DNA from: Oscillospiraceae bacterium
GTDB taxonomy: Bacteria > Bacillota > Clostridia > Oscillospirales > CAG-382
DNA length: 64,000 nucleotides
Direction of reading: 5' to 3'
Assembly (NCBI GenBank): GCA_015063885.1
Contig: SVTH01000008.1
Location: 1 to 64,000 of the forward strand
Of the stretch, positions 16,012 through 24,428 are shown one piece after another. Made by a program: the position numbers and the translations under genes. Position 1 is the stretch's first letter. Every line of letters begins with the position of its first letter. The notes under the pieces were generated by a model. That model was not told the DNA's origin. It did no database searches and saw nothing but the letters and a program-made list of their open reading frames with translations.

Positions 16012-16494
16012 TCAGTTGGAGAAGCCCTCGCTTTCCAAAAGAGACAAAAGAGAGAGAAGAAGATCCGTAGGCTCGTTATAGGAAAGGGGGAAGGAGAAGG
16101 TAATAAAAGTCTCCTTGGTGCCCAAAAGGTTCTTCTTCAGGTTGTGGATGCTGTCCCCGCGGCGGGCGTAATCCTTGAGGAAATCCTCTGTGCCGAAGGC
16201 CTCGAAGGGATAGGTCTGCAACAGGTCGTAAGCATAGTGATCCAGCTCCCGGGCAGAAAGCTTGGCAGTAACGTTCATCTCCCGTAAGGAAAGCTCGATA
16301 TCGCAAAGACCTTCCACCGTAAGGACGGGGATGGGATAGGATTCCTTTGCCCACCCGTCGGAGGTGCGGTGATAATGGCCGCTATACCAGCCCCAGGACA
16401 GGGCGGGGTATTTCTTGGCCAGCAGGCGCATCAGTTCTGCACGCTTTTCCTCCAGGGGAGCGTAGATCTGTTCAAGGGTTTCGTGGATCTTCAT
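16012..16494 (-). CDS. Conserved-looking protein of unknown function, 160 residues
   Basis: The ATG at 16494 is preceded by AAAGGAG; longer starts lack a ribosome site. The protein is soluble with no signal peptide. It has an amphipathic helical N-terminus (ETLEQIYAPLEEKRAELM), a central beta-rich part with WGWYSGHYHRTSDGW, and a C-terminus rich in leucine and serine. I do not recognise the family. It is divergent from the lipase gene at 16557. Confidence 0.65.
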   Translation of the reverse strand: MKIHETLEQIYAPLEEKRAELMRLLAKKYPALSWGWYSGHYHRTSDGWAKESYPIPVLTVEGLCDIELSLREMNVTAKLSARELDHYAYDLLQTYPFEAFGTEDFLKDYARRGDSIHNLKKNLLGTKETFITFSFPLSYNEPTDLLLSLLSLLESEGFSN

Positions 16495-16556
16495 AGGGCT
16501 CCTTTCCCACATTTTCCTTTCTTTCCGCATACTATGCAAGGAAGGGAGAAGGGAAA

Positions 16557-17264
16557 ATGCTTTACGAATTGTTTTTGAAATGCTTAAAGATCCCATACCG
16601 CAGAACGGGAGTCTCGGCAGATTACGCTCTGCGGCGGGAGAAAGAAACGCTTTACATCTTCTTTGAAAAATCAGCAGGGAAAAACGACTGGTACCGCAAC
16701 CTGGACTTCCCTGCCAAGCCCTACAAACGGATGGGAAAGACGCTTTGGCTTGCCCATCGGGGATTCTTGCGGACCTGGAAGGAGCTGGAGGGGCATCTCG
16801 CGCCTTACGTTATGGATCTCTCCGTGAAGCGGATCATCATCACGGGATATTCCCACGGGGCGGCTATGGCAGTATTTTGCCATGAGTACGTATGGTTCCA
16901 CCGTCCCGATCTGCGGGAAGCCCTGGATGGTTACGGCTTTGGGTGCCCCAGAGTTTTTTGGGGGATCCCCTGCGGCAAAAGCACTCGAAGATGGGAACGG
17001 TTTACGGTGATACGGAATCTCAACGATATCGTTACCCACGTGCCCCCGGCACTCCTCGGCTATTCCCACGTGGGGACCGTGCTGGAGATCGGAGAAAAGG
17101 GCAAGTACACGTCCATACAGGCGCATTACGAGGAAAACATACTGGAGGAGCTGCAAGCTTTTGAGACTCAGGCAAACAGCTCTACGGTCACGGCTTTTGC
17201 AAGAGGATCGTCGGAGGTGAAGAGGAATTCGTTGTTGCCCTCCACCAAAGCGATCTCACGGTAA
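16557..17264 (+). CDS. Class-3 lipase-like alpha/beta hydrolase
   Basis: This 235-residue protein carries the lipase elbow GYSHG (97-101, nucleophile S99), an acid residue in NDIVTHVPP (D157) and a likely catalytic histidine in QAHYEEN (H190), the layout of lipase_3 family enzymes. There is no signal peptide, so it is probably intracellular. Substrate is unknown. The last 97 bases run antisense over the 3' end of the GH3 gene, and the final ~30 residues look unlike the family. An ancestral stop may have been lost. Confidence 0.75.
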   Translation: MLYELFLKCLKIPYRRTGVSADYALRREKETLYIFFEKSAGKNDWYRNLDFPAKPYKRMGKTLWLAHRGFLRTWKELEGHLAPYVMDLSVKRIIITGYSHGAAMAVFCHEYVWFHRPDLREALDGYGFGCPRVFWGIPCGKSTRRWERFTVIRNLNDIVTHVPPALLGYSHVGTVLEIGEKGKYTSIQAHYEENILEELQAFETQANSSTVTAFARGSSEVKRNSLLPSTKAISR

Positions 17265-19813
17265 TCGGACACGGTGCCGCCCTCGGTACCGCCTACGATA
17301 AAGGCGTCCACGTTCTTGGTATTTACGTTCAGAGCAACGTTGGTCTGCACCAATGCAGAAGTATCGGAAGAGAAGGTGACACGCAGAATAACCTTACATG
17401 CTTTCGGGGAGGCGATAACAGCCTTACCGTTCTCAACGGCGGCTGTGTGGATGGGAGATGCGTTCTCGCAAGCCGCCTTCAGATCGCGCTTGCCGTAGCC
17501 CTCCTGCTGTGCCATAAAGGAAAGGCTGTCCAGGGCGAAGTTGATCAGATTGACGGCGCAACGCTGCAGCTCACCCCGGGTAAGGGTGCCATCCGCCAGT
17601 GCCTCGGGAAGGTTGTCCTTGCGGGCGGTGGCGTCGGGCGTGACCATATAGATATCGTTCATGGCGTGAACCATGGCGGCAAGGTTGGTATCACAGGCGG
17701 AACCGTCGGTGTTGCTCACCTTTGCCCACCAGTCGGTCATGACGAAGCCGTCAAAGCCGTAATCGTTTCTCAGTAAGCGAACGGTGAGATCGTAATTGGA
17801 GGCCGCCCATCTGCCGTTGACACGGTTGTAGGAGGTCATCACGGAACGGATGCCGCTTTCCTTGACACAGATCTCAAAGGGCTTGGCGTAGATCTCGCGG
17901 ACGGCACGTTCGCTGAGGATGGAATCCTCTCCGTCGCGGTTATGCTCCTGGCTGTTGGCCAAAAAGTGCTTCACCGCACCGCTGACGCCTGCGTCGTCCA
18001 AGCCGTTGCAAACAGCGGCGGACATTTTACCTGCCAGCAGAGGATCCTCGGAGAAATACTCGAAGTTTCTGCCGCAAAGGGGGTCACGGTGGATATTGGT
18101 GCCGGGACCGAGAAGGATGTCAACGTGGTAAGACGCAAGCTCACAGCCGCAAAGCTCATACATTTCACGAACAAGCTCGGTGTTCCAGGTAGCGGCAAGA
18201 CAGGTGGCAGCGGGATAGCAGACGCACTTGGTATCGCTGACCATACGGATGCCGGAAGGACCGTCGGTACAGCAAAGTGTGGGAAGCCCCATGGCCTTCA
18301 AGGAGGGAGTCACGCCTACGAAGGCGGCGGCAGTACCGGGAGTGACCTTGGGACTGCTCATGCCCTCTGCGCGGACGATGTGGATGAGATCCTCGTCGGA
18401 AAGGCGGGCGACCAGCTCTTCCACGGTGATCTTCCCTTCCGCAACGTCAGCGAGGGTCATGCCGTCCTTTTCCACGTGGGGAAGCTCTGCGGGAATGGGC
18501 TCTTCTCTGAGCACACGAGTGGGAACCGGGTTGTACACGGGCTTGCCCTCTTGGTTCTCCAAGCGGTCGAAGGGGGTAACGGGCGCCATGGCGCTTTCGT
18601 GCTCGGAAAGGATCAGATCTTCCTCAAGATAGAAGGAGCGGACGGATACATCTCCCAAGAGAACGTTATAAACACCCTGCTCCAAAAGCCATTTGTAGGT
18701 ACGGTCGTCATAGGAGGCAAAGGTCTCGTAGGAGAAGGTGAGCATAAGCTCTTCAGTTTCCCCGGGGTTCAAAAGGTTGGTCTTGGCAAAGGCAACCAGC
18801 ACCTTGGAAGGCTTACCAAGCTTGCCGCAAGGCAGGGAAACGTAGCACTGGGCGACCTCCTTGCCGGGAACCTTGCCCGTGTTGGTAACGGAGACCTCCA
18901 GGGCAAAAGCGCCGTCGGCCAGAGAGAAGGAGGTGACTTCCTTTTGGAAGGTGGTATAAGACAAGCCGTAGCCGAAGGGATACAGGATCTTTTCGGGGGC
19001 GAAGGTATCGAAATAACGGTAGCCTACGTAAATATCTTCCTTGTAGACGTTGTGATCGAAGGCGCCGAAATTGTCATGGGCGGGATAGTCCTTGCGGGTA
19101 TAGGCGATGGTATCGGGAAGCTTGCCCGAGGGGTTGACCTCGCCCATCAAGGCCTTGGCCGCCGCCAAACCGCCCATCATGCCGCCCTGCCAGAGAAGCA
19201 GGATGGCGTCCGGGTCGATCTCGTTCAGCTCGGCAAATTCCACAACACCGCAAACGTTCAGCAAGATCACCAGGCGGGAGAAGGACTTTCTCAAAAGACG
19301 AAGATTGGCAAGCTCCGTTTCTGTAAGACAGAACTCTCCTCTTCCCTCTCCCAGATCGCGGCTTTCCCCTGCGGTACGGGTGATGACGCACAGAGCGATC
19401 TCGTTGCGGGAAGCGGCGGAGGTAACGAAGGCTTCCTCCAGCAGAGGCTCCTCCTGGGATGCGGGATGGGACCACTGGCCGTGGCCAACGTAGGGATGCT
19501 CCGCTACGAAAGCATCGTAGAAGGCTTCCGTTGCTTTATCAAGGCTCAAGTCCAGGGAAACCAGGGAGGAAAAGATATCCGTCTTCTCCGTGGGATGTAC
19601 TCTGCCGCCGGAGCCTGTGCCCAAATGGAGGTAATCCTTTTGCATTCTGCCGAAGAAGGCTACGGAGCTGTTTTTTGTAAGAGGCAGAGTATCTTCTCTG
19701 TTTTTCAGAAGGACGATGCCTTCCTCTGCGCCGCGGAGAGATGCGTTGGCAGCGGCGTTATAATCCAATTTCTTTTCGCCCGTCAGGTAGGCGAATGCGT
19801 TTTTCGTATTCAT
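17168..19813 (-). CDS. GH3 glycoside hydrolase with permuted domain order
   Basis: The start at 19813 follows GGGAGA; an ATG 15 bases upstream lacks a ribosome site. The 881-residue enzyme has no signal peptide. The usual C-terminal GH3 domain comes first (EGIVLLKNREDTLPL), then an Fn3-like segment, then the (beta/alpha)8 catalytic domain with CTDGPSGIR, GPGTNIHRDPLCGRNFEYFSEDP, KHFLANSQE and the nucleophile aspartate in VMTDWW (about D694). A further ~100-residue beta-rich tail follows. The same swapped order is known from Ruminococcus albus and Butyrivibrio beta-glucosidases. It probably hydrolyses imported beta-glucosides or short oligosaccharides in the cytoplasm. Confidence 0.92.
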   Translation of the reverse strand: MNTKNAFAYLTGEKKLDYNAAANASLRGAEEGIVLLKNREDTLPLTKNSSVAFFGRMQKDYLHLGTGSGGRVHPTEKTDIFSSLVSLDLSLDKATEAFYDAFVAEHPYVGHGQWSHPASQEEPLLEEAFVTSAASRNEIALCVITRTAGESRDLGEGRGEFCLTETELANLRLLRKSFSRLVILLNVCGVVEFAELNEIDPDAILLLWQGGMMGGLAAAKALMGEVNPSGKLPDTIAYTRKDYPAHDNFGAFDHNVYKEDIYVGYRYFDTFAPEKILYPFGYGLSYTTFQKEVTSFSLADGAFALEVSVTNTGKVPGKEVAQCYVSLPCGKLGKPSKVLVAFAKTNLLNPGETEELMLTFSYETFASYDDRTYKWLLEQGVYNVLLGDVSVRSFYLEEDLILSEHESAMAPVTPFDRLENQEGKPVYNPVPTRVLREEPIPAELPHVEKDGMTLADVAEGKITVEELVARLSDEDLIHIVRAEGMSSPKVTPGTAAAFVGVTPSLKAMGLPTLCCTDGPSGIRMVSDTKCVCYPAATCLAATWNTELVREMYELCGCELASYHVDILLGPGTNIHRDPLCGRNFEYFSEDPLLAGKMSAAVCNGLDDAGVSGAVKHFLANSQEHNRDGEDSILSERAVREIYAKPFEICVKESGIRSVMTSYNRVNGRWAASNYDLTVRLLRNDYGFDGFVMTDWWAKVSNTDGSACDTNLAAMVHAMNDIYMVTPDATARKDNLPEALADGTLTRGELQRCAVNLINFALDSLSFMAQQEGYGKRDLKAACENASPIHTAAVENGKAVIASPKACKVILRVTFSSDTSALVQTNVALNVNTKNVDAFIVGGTEGGTVSDYREIALVEGNNEFLFTSDDPLAKAVTVELFA

Positions 19814-19848
19814 AGAGTAATCTCCCATTGATATTGGAATCTATTGCT

Positions 19849-19877
19849 ATTTTAACAGAAAGAAAGTCGTTCGTCAA
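19849..19877 (-). promoter_or_regulatory. Promoter of the GH3 gene
   Basis: TTGACG (19872-19877) and TAAAAT (19849-19854) on the minus strand are 17 bases apart, 36 bases before the start codon. Confidence 0.82.
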
Positions 19878-19952
19878 TAGAAAAAGAGGAAATCTCCTCC
19901 CGTCCTTTTGAATATAGTAGAGCAAAAGCTATTTTGAAGGGACGATAAGCGT

Positions 19953-20801
19953 ATGAAAAGCAGAGGGGTTTCGCCGTGGAGGTTTGTTCTTTGGGCATTG
20001 GAGGGAATTGCGGTAGGCCTTGGAGGGATCCTGCCGGGGGTGAGCGGAGGAACGTTATGCGCCGCCTTTGGTATGTACCGCCCGATGGTGGAATGTATTT
20101 CGCATCCTGTAAACGGTATGAAAAAGCACGGATGGATGCTGGGGTGGTTTCTTGCAGGCGGCGTCGCGGGCTTTGTGGGATTGGCTGGAATCAGTGCGAG
20201 GCTTCTGGATGCCTTTCCCCTGGAGGTCACCTGGTGCTTTTTGGGGATGCTGGCAGGGACCTTTCCTTCTCTTTGGAGGGATGCGGGGACAGGAGGGAGA
20301 AGCAAGAAGGGGTATCTGTCGTTGATAACGGGCTTCTTTGGGATGGTCTGTATTCTGTGGGCGGTGAAAAGCCTTCCCGGTCTTTTCGTTTCCGCCGACG
20401 GATGGGGCTTTGTGCTTTGCGGAGTGTTTTGGGGGCTCAGCTTTTTGGTGCCGGGGTTAAGTGCTTCTTCCTTGCTTTTGTTTTTGGGGCTTTACGAGCC
20501 CATGCTTGCAGGCATCGGAGGACTTGACCCGAAGGTTCTCCTCCCCTTGGGTGCGGGGCTGGTGTTTACGTTATTGCTGTTGGGGAAGCTCTGCGAGCTT
20601 GGCTTTCAAAAACATCGGGAGGTTCTTTCCCACGGAGTGTTGGGTACGGTTGCCGCAACGGCTGTCATGGCGGTTCCCGGAGGATCCTTGTCCGCACCCT
20701 TGTGGTTCCTTTTGGGAATGGGGCTCTCCTACACGTTGACGTCATGGGGAACGCCTACAGAAAAAGCTCCCGTAGCGGGAGCTTTTAAAAGAGCCGGTTA
20801 A
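19953..20801 (+). CDS. DUF368 membrane protein (PopT-type undecaprenyl-phosphate translocase)
   Basis: The 282-residue protein has about eight membrane helices and two inverted-repeat halves, each with a re-entrant motif: GGILPGVSGGT (24-34) and SFLVPGLSASS in the second half. These mark DUF368. PopT members return undecaprenyl phosphate to the cytoplasmic face for reuse in cell-envelope synthesis. The ribosome site is AAGGGACG. Its C-terminal codons contain a symmetrical terminator hairpin, and the stop overlaps the stop of the convergent gene by 4 bases. Confidence 0.88.
   Translation: MKSRGVSPWRFVLWALEGIAVGLGGILPGVSGGTLCAAFGMYRPMVECISHPVNGMKKHGWMLGWFLAGGVAGFVGLAGISARLLDAFPLEVTWCFLGMLAGTFPSLWRDAGTGGRSKKGYLSLITGFFGMVCILWAVKSLPGLFVSADGWGFVLCGVFWGLSFLVPGLSASSLLLFLGLYEPMLAGIGGLDPKVLLPLGAGLVFTLLLLGKLCELGFQKHREVLSHGVLGTVAATAVMAVPGGSLSAPLWFLLGMGLSYTLTSWGTPTEKAPVAGAFKRAG
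20762..20786. terminator. Symmetrical terminator inside the end of the DUF368 gene
   Basis: AAAAGCTCCC (20762-20771) pairs perfectly with GGGAGCTTTT (20777-20786) around GTAGC. Flanking A and T runs make it functional in both directions. It lies within the last codons of the plus-strand gene and just past the stop of the minus-strand gene. Confidence 0.85.
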
Positions 20802-21682
20802 CGGTCGGAGACGGTATCCGAAAGATGAAGGGCGTCAATAAGGCCCGTGACGTAATGGATCTCCTGGAGGAACTTCTCGATCATCATATCCGGCTGGGTC
20901 TTGGTATCCACCTCAAAGAGATCCTTGCCGGTATGGATGGCAATATGAACTTTGCCGTCTCTCGTGAAGCGCAGGTAGGAAACACCCATCCCCATGGCAT
21001 CCATTTCCAGGATGTATTCCATCATATGGGGCGTCAGGACGTAGAAGGCGTCGTGCTGATCCTCGCAAACGATGAGGAACTTTTCGTTGAAGGCGGCGTT
21101 TTCCGTTTCGATCACGTTGCCGCCGTGGCCGATCTTTTCCAAGAAGCGGATGGAGGCGCCATTCCGCTCACGCAACAGGATCCCGGAGGAGATGGGCTTA
21201 CCGAAATCGCAAACCAACCACAGGCCTTCAAACACGGTCACGTAGGAAGTGCTCTTTCCGTTGGAGCGGCGGTCCACCAGCTTGATATCCGAGAACTCCA
21301 GCTCCATACCCTTATACATGGCGCGGACGTGGTCACTTCCTTCGATACGGTCTACATCAAAGGGAAGCTTCATTTCATCAAGGCGCATAACGTGATCGGG
21401 AAGACGGCGGAAGGGCTCGTATTCCACACGGTCGAACACCATGGAAAGAGCGTTTCGCATCAAGGGCGCACCGAAATTGGCCTTCAGTTTTTTGTGGAGG
21501 CCGGAAAGCAAAAAAGTAGCGATCATGATCAGCGGGAAGGAAAGGAGGCAAAGCAGGATCATCCCGGAGATAACGCCTACGAAAAAGGCGGCAAAGCCCA
21601 CGCCCACGAGGAGCTGATAGATGCGCTTGTTTTTCTGCAAGCGTCTTAATTCTTCGTAAAGAAATGCGTTTTGATCGTTCAT
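20798..21682 (-). CDS. DUF3137 membrane protein, LemA partner
   Basis: The 294-residue protein has two adjacent membrane helices near residues 20-65 (VGFAAFFVGVISGM and LSFPLIMIATFLLS) and a long cytoplasmic or external beta-rich domain. It begins 6 bases after the lemA stop and the pairing of this family with LemA is widespread. The biochemical role is unknown; the pair is usually linked to the cell envelope. Confidence 0.8.
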   Translation of the reverse strand: MNDQNAFLYEELRRLQKNKRIYQLLVGVGFAAFFVGVISGMILLCLLSFPLIMIATFLLSGLHKKLKANFGAPLMRNALSMVFDRVEYEPFRRLPDHVMRLDEMKLPFDVDRIEGSDHVRAMYKGMELEFSDIKLVDRRSNGKSTSYVTVFEGLWLVCDFGKPISSGILLRERNGASIRFLEKIGHGGNVIETENAAFNEKFLIVCEDQHDAFYVLTPHMMEYILEMDAMGMGVSYLRFTRDGKVHIAIHTGKDLFEVDTKTQPDMMIEKFLQEIHYVTGLIDALHLSDTVSDR

Positions 21683-21688
21683 AGTACG

Positions 21689-22222
21689 TTAAAAGGACAT
21701 TTTCACGTCTTCCCGCTTGGAGGGCTCAGCCTCAAAGAACTCCTCGGGCATATAGCCCTTTGCCAGGAGAGAAGCGGGGAATTTTACGATAGACATATTG
21801 AAACGGGAAACGTTGCTGTTGTACACACGTCTTGCCGCCTGGAGATGCTCCTCTGCGTCAAAGATACCCTTCTGCAACTGAGCAAATACCTCGCTGGAGC
21901 GCAGCTCGGGATAAGCCTCTGCGGTGAAGTTGATCTGCTTGGCCATCTCGTCCATTTTCTTGACAGCCTGGTTCATTTCACCCACGGACATACCCTTGCG
22001 AAGATTGATGACTTCCGCAAACATTTCCTTCTCGTGCTTGGCGTAGCCCTTGGCAACGTCCAAAAGCTTGGTCAACAGGTCGTAACGCTTGGTAAGGGCA
22101 ACTTCGATGCCGGAGCGGGCTTCGTCGATCTTGATCTTGGAGACCTTGAAGCCGTTGGTGGTAGAGATCGCCCAGATAGCAACGATGGCTACAATGACGA
22201 TTGCAATAATTCCGAATTCCAT
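21689..22222 (-). CDS. lemA: LemA family membrane protein
   Basis: The 177-residue protein has one N-terminal membrane helix and a long helical domain with the family hallmark RSGIEVALTKRYDLLTKL. LemA proteins place a short N-terminus outside and a coiled helical bundle inside. Their function is uncertain. It is transcribed from a consensus promoter together with the DUF3137 gene. Confidence 0.93.
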   Translation of the reverse strand: MEFGIIAIVIVAIVAIWAISTTNGFKVSKIKIDEARSGIEVALTKRYDLLTKLLDVAKGYAKHEKEMFAEVINLRKGMSVGEMNQAVKKMDEMAKQINFTAEAYPELRSSEVFAQLQKGIFDAEEHLQAARRVYNSNVSRFNMSIVKFPASLLAKGYMPEEFFEAEPSKREDVKMSF

Positions 22223-22253
22223 TCAGAAATCCTCCTTTATGGTTGTTGGCTTT

Positions 22254-22282
22254 ATCATATCACAAAGTTCTTCATTTGTAAA
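22254..22282 (-). promoter_or_regulatory. Promoter of the lemA-DUF3137 operon
   Basis: TTTACA (22277-22282) and TATGAT (22254-22259) on the minus strand are spaced by 17 bases and lie about 32 bases before the lemA start. Confidence 0.8.
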
Positions 22283-22320
22283 GACGGTGTCGAAAATTGT
22301 TTTTTAAAAGTTGTTTTTCA

Positions 22321-22349
22321 TTGACAACAGGGTTCATCCGTGGTATACT
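22321..22349 (+). promoter_or_regulatory. Promoter of the secreted-protein/HAD operon
   Basis: TTGACA (22321-22326), 17 bases, TATACT (22344-22349). The ribosome site GAGGGGG lies at 22371-22377. Confidence 0.9.
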
Positions 22350-22381
22350 GTTACATATCATACGACAAATGAGGGGGATTT

Positions 22382-22948
22382 ATGAAACGATTCTTGGTTT
22401 TTCTGCTTTCCATGCTCTTGGTTTGCGGGATCTGCACTGCCCGGGTCGGCACCTCCTTCGTTTCTGCCGAAGAGGATGAAGGGATCCGCATTCCCAGATC
22501 CTGGGTACGGAGCGGCGTCTTTTTGTTGCGCTATGCGGGCTTTTACAGCGAGTCTGTGCGGTTTTTGTCCTACGCATTTGAGGACGTCTCCCACGTGACC
22601 TACGGGGAGACCAGCGTGTTGGCCCGTAAGCTTTCGGACTCCAAGCAGCTGCGGGAGATCCTGGAGGATGCTTTGGAGCAAGGATTGACCGAGGCGGAGG
22701 GAGTTGCTTCTTTTTACGACGGCAGTGATCTGGAGTATTCCATCGGTGCCGCAGGGTACACCCTTCGTATAGAGGGTAATACGGCTATTTTCGTTTTGAA
22801 GGACGTCTACGACTTTACCGAGGTGCGGGAGGGCGGTTCCATATCCAACATTTTGAACAATCTGGGATATGAATGGCAACAAAACGGCACCATCACGCCC
22901 TATACCTGGATGGTGAAGGTCGTCATTTCTTTGGAGAGCCGGGCATGA
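22382..22948 (+). CDS. Secreted or membrane-tethered protein of unknown function
   Basis: The 188-residue protein starts with a clear signal peptide (KRFLVFLLSMLLVCGIC, probable cleavage after FVSA near residue 29). The mature part is acidic with a helical region (SDSKQLREILEDALEQGL) and a beta-rich end with a WxxNGTITPYTW segment. I do not recognise the family. Its TGA overlaps the ATG of the HAD gene that follows, indicating translational coupling. Confidence 0.75.
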   Translation: MKRFLVFLLSMLLVCGICTARVGTSFVSAEEDEGIRIPRSWVRSGVFLLRYAGFYSESVRFLSYAFEDVSHVTYGETSVLARKLSDSKQLREILEDALEQGLTEAEGVASFYDGSDLEYSIGAAGYTLRIEGNTAIFVLKDVYDFTEVREGGSISNILNNLGYEWQQNGTITPYTWMVKVVISLESRA

Positions 22949-23628
22949 TCAAAACCTTACTTTGGGACGTTGACGGAACGCTGTTGGATTTTCTGGCGGC
23001 GGAAAAATACGGGATGGAAACCTGTCTCGGCGAGATCGGGGTGGAGCTGACGGAGGAGATGCTTACCGTTTATTCCCGCATCAACCGCTCCTGGTGGGAA
23101 AAGCACGAAAAGGGGCTTTGCACCAGAGAAGAGATCTTTATTGGGCGGTTGAAGGACTTCTTCGGGGAATACGGTATCGCATATACCGATTACGATCATT
23201 TTAACCGTCAGTATCAGATCGCATTGGGGGAGGCGGTCTTCCCCGTTGACGATTCTTTGAAGCTACTGAAAGAGCTTGGAAAGACCTGCAAGCAGTACAT
23301 GGTCACCAACGGAAGCAAGCTTGCTCAGGAGCTGAAGCTGGCAAAGAGCGGCATTGATCAGCTTTGCGACGGGGTCTTCATTTCCGAACTGGTGGGGATC
23401 CAAAAGCCGGAAAAGGCCTTCTTTGACCGGGTGCAGGAGGCCACGGGATACGTCAAGGAGGAGACCTTGATCATCGGGGATTCTCTGTCCTCCGACATCA
23501 AGGGCGGCAACAACGCCGGGATCAAGACCTGCTGGTACAATCCCAAGGGAGCTCCCCTTCGCGGAGACGTCACCGTTGACTATGAGATCGGAAATCTCTG
23601 GGAACTGATTGAAATACTTACAAAATAA
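22945..23628 (+). CDS. HAD hydrolase, YjjG-type pyrimidine nucleotidase
   Basis: The ATG at 22945 overlaps the preceding stop (ATGA); a longer frame reads back into that gene. The 227-residue protein has motif I LLWDVDGTLLDF (D8, D10), a helical cap, VTNGSK, GIQKPEKAFFD and motif IV IIGDSLSSDIKGG. These match the YjjG branch, which dephosphorylates non-canonical pyrimidine nucleotides such as dUMP. Exact substrate is inferred from family resemblance. Confidence 0.85.
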   Translation: MIKTLLWDVDGTLLDFLAAEKYGMETCLGEIGVELTEEMLTVYSRINRSWWEKHEKGLCTREEIFIGRLKDFFGEYGIAYTDYDHFNRQYQIALGEAVFPVDDSLKLLKELGKTCKQYMVTNGSKLAQELKLAKSGIDQLCDGVFISELVGIQKPEKAFFDRVQEATGYVKEETLIIGDSLSSDIKGGNNAGIKTCWYNPKGAPLRGDVTVDYEIGNLWELIEILTK

Positions 23629-23632
23629 ATTG

Positions 23633-23661
23633 CGGCTGTCTTCCAAAGCGGAGGACAGCCG
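23633..23661. terminator. Terminator between convergent genes
   Basis: CGGCTGTCTTCC (23633-23644) pairs with GGAGGACAGCCG (23650-23661), 5 bases after the HAD gene stop and just past the stop of the minus-strand gene at 23668. A T-rich stretch follows on the plus strand and a T-rich stretch (AAAATAAAT on the plus) on the minus. Confidence 0.8.
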
Positions 23662-23667
23662 TTTATG

Positions 23668-24417
23668 TTATATTTTTTCGATCTTTACCTTACGGTGTGC
23701 GGATGCGGCCTTTCTGCAAAGCTCGGGCATTTCGGAATCGGAGGCGAAATGCAGGGTCTTGGTCTGCAGAGTGGGAGCGTTGTTATAGCGATAGACTCTG
23801 CCGTCTACGTAATTACGGTTACCGCCGGGCATAGACTCCGAGGGACGCACAATGGTATCGGAGAAGGAAAGGATCCTGCGCTCCATAGGCTGTTTGTTGC
23901 GGACAAGCCTGCGGTTGCGCTTGTAGGTCTCGTCGATACTCTTGTTGACAAGGCTTTTGCGGGCGTCGGACATCCAATACCTGGAGGTGGCGCGGACGAT
24001 GCCTTTGCCGTATTCCAGCATGGTGATCTCATCAAAGGTCCAGGAATAGAGGAAACAGCAATAATAGCCGTCGCAAAGATATATGGCGTTGGTGCTGACC
24101 ACAAAATAAGTAGCGGGGTAATCCCCGTAGATCATACCGCTGTTCAGAATATAGAAAAACAGGATGATATGGATAACGACGTCCACCACCACAAGTGCCG
24201 GAAAGAACTGCTGGAAGATATAATATCTCCGCAAGCCCAGCAAGGCAAGAAAGCTGAAGAGGCAGGTGACCAGAAGGCCGAAAAAGAGTTTCAGGGTGCC
24301 ACCAACCTTTGAGCTGGTGGACAAACGGGACATTCCCAGAACTTTTTCCCCTTTTTCGCCTTTTTCTTCGATGAATTGCTTCAGCTCGGTTTCGATCTTT
24401 GTAAGTTGTTCTTCCAT
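23668..24417 (-). CDS. Membrane protein of unknown function with PH-like domain (second of pair)
   Basis: The start at 24417 has GGAG six bases upstream. An ATG at 24429 overlaps the preceding stop (TAATG) but has no ribosome site. The 249-residue protein has a charged N-terminus, two or three membrane helices (about 35-90) and a soluble domain. That domain contains YFVVSTNAIYLCDG, SWTFDEITMLEYG and a conserved tail of KTKTLHF and KAASAHRKVKI type. The layout parallels the neighbour at 24429-25112, so they are paralogues. The pattern 'Y-V-T-x-x-A-I/V-Y-L-C...SW-T/Y-x-E-I' suggests a bacterial PH-type beta barrel. Function is unknown. Confidence 0.7.
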   Translation of the reverse strand: MEEQLTKIETELKQFIEEKGEKGEKVLGMSRLSTSSKVGGTLKLFFGLLVTCLFSFLALLGLRRYYIFQQFFPALVVVDVVIHIILFFYILNSGMIYGDYPATYFVVSTNAIYLCDGYYCCFLYSWTFDEITMLEYGKGIVRATSRYWMSDARKSLVNKSIDETYKRNRRLVRNKQPMERRILSFSDTIVRPSESMPGGNRNYVDGRVYRYNNAPTLQTKTLHFASDSEMPELCRKAASAHRKVKIEKI

Positions 24418-24428
24418 GTAATACTCCA

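Noticed and set aside
4182-16494. Barstar inhibitor near the barnase-like gene
   Set aside because: Small proteins nearby, including the 160-residue protein at 16012-16494, show no barstar pattern. None was annotated as such.
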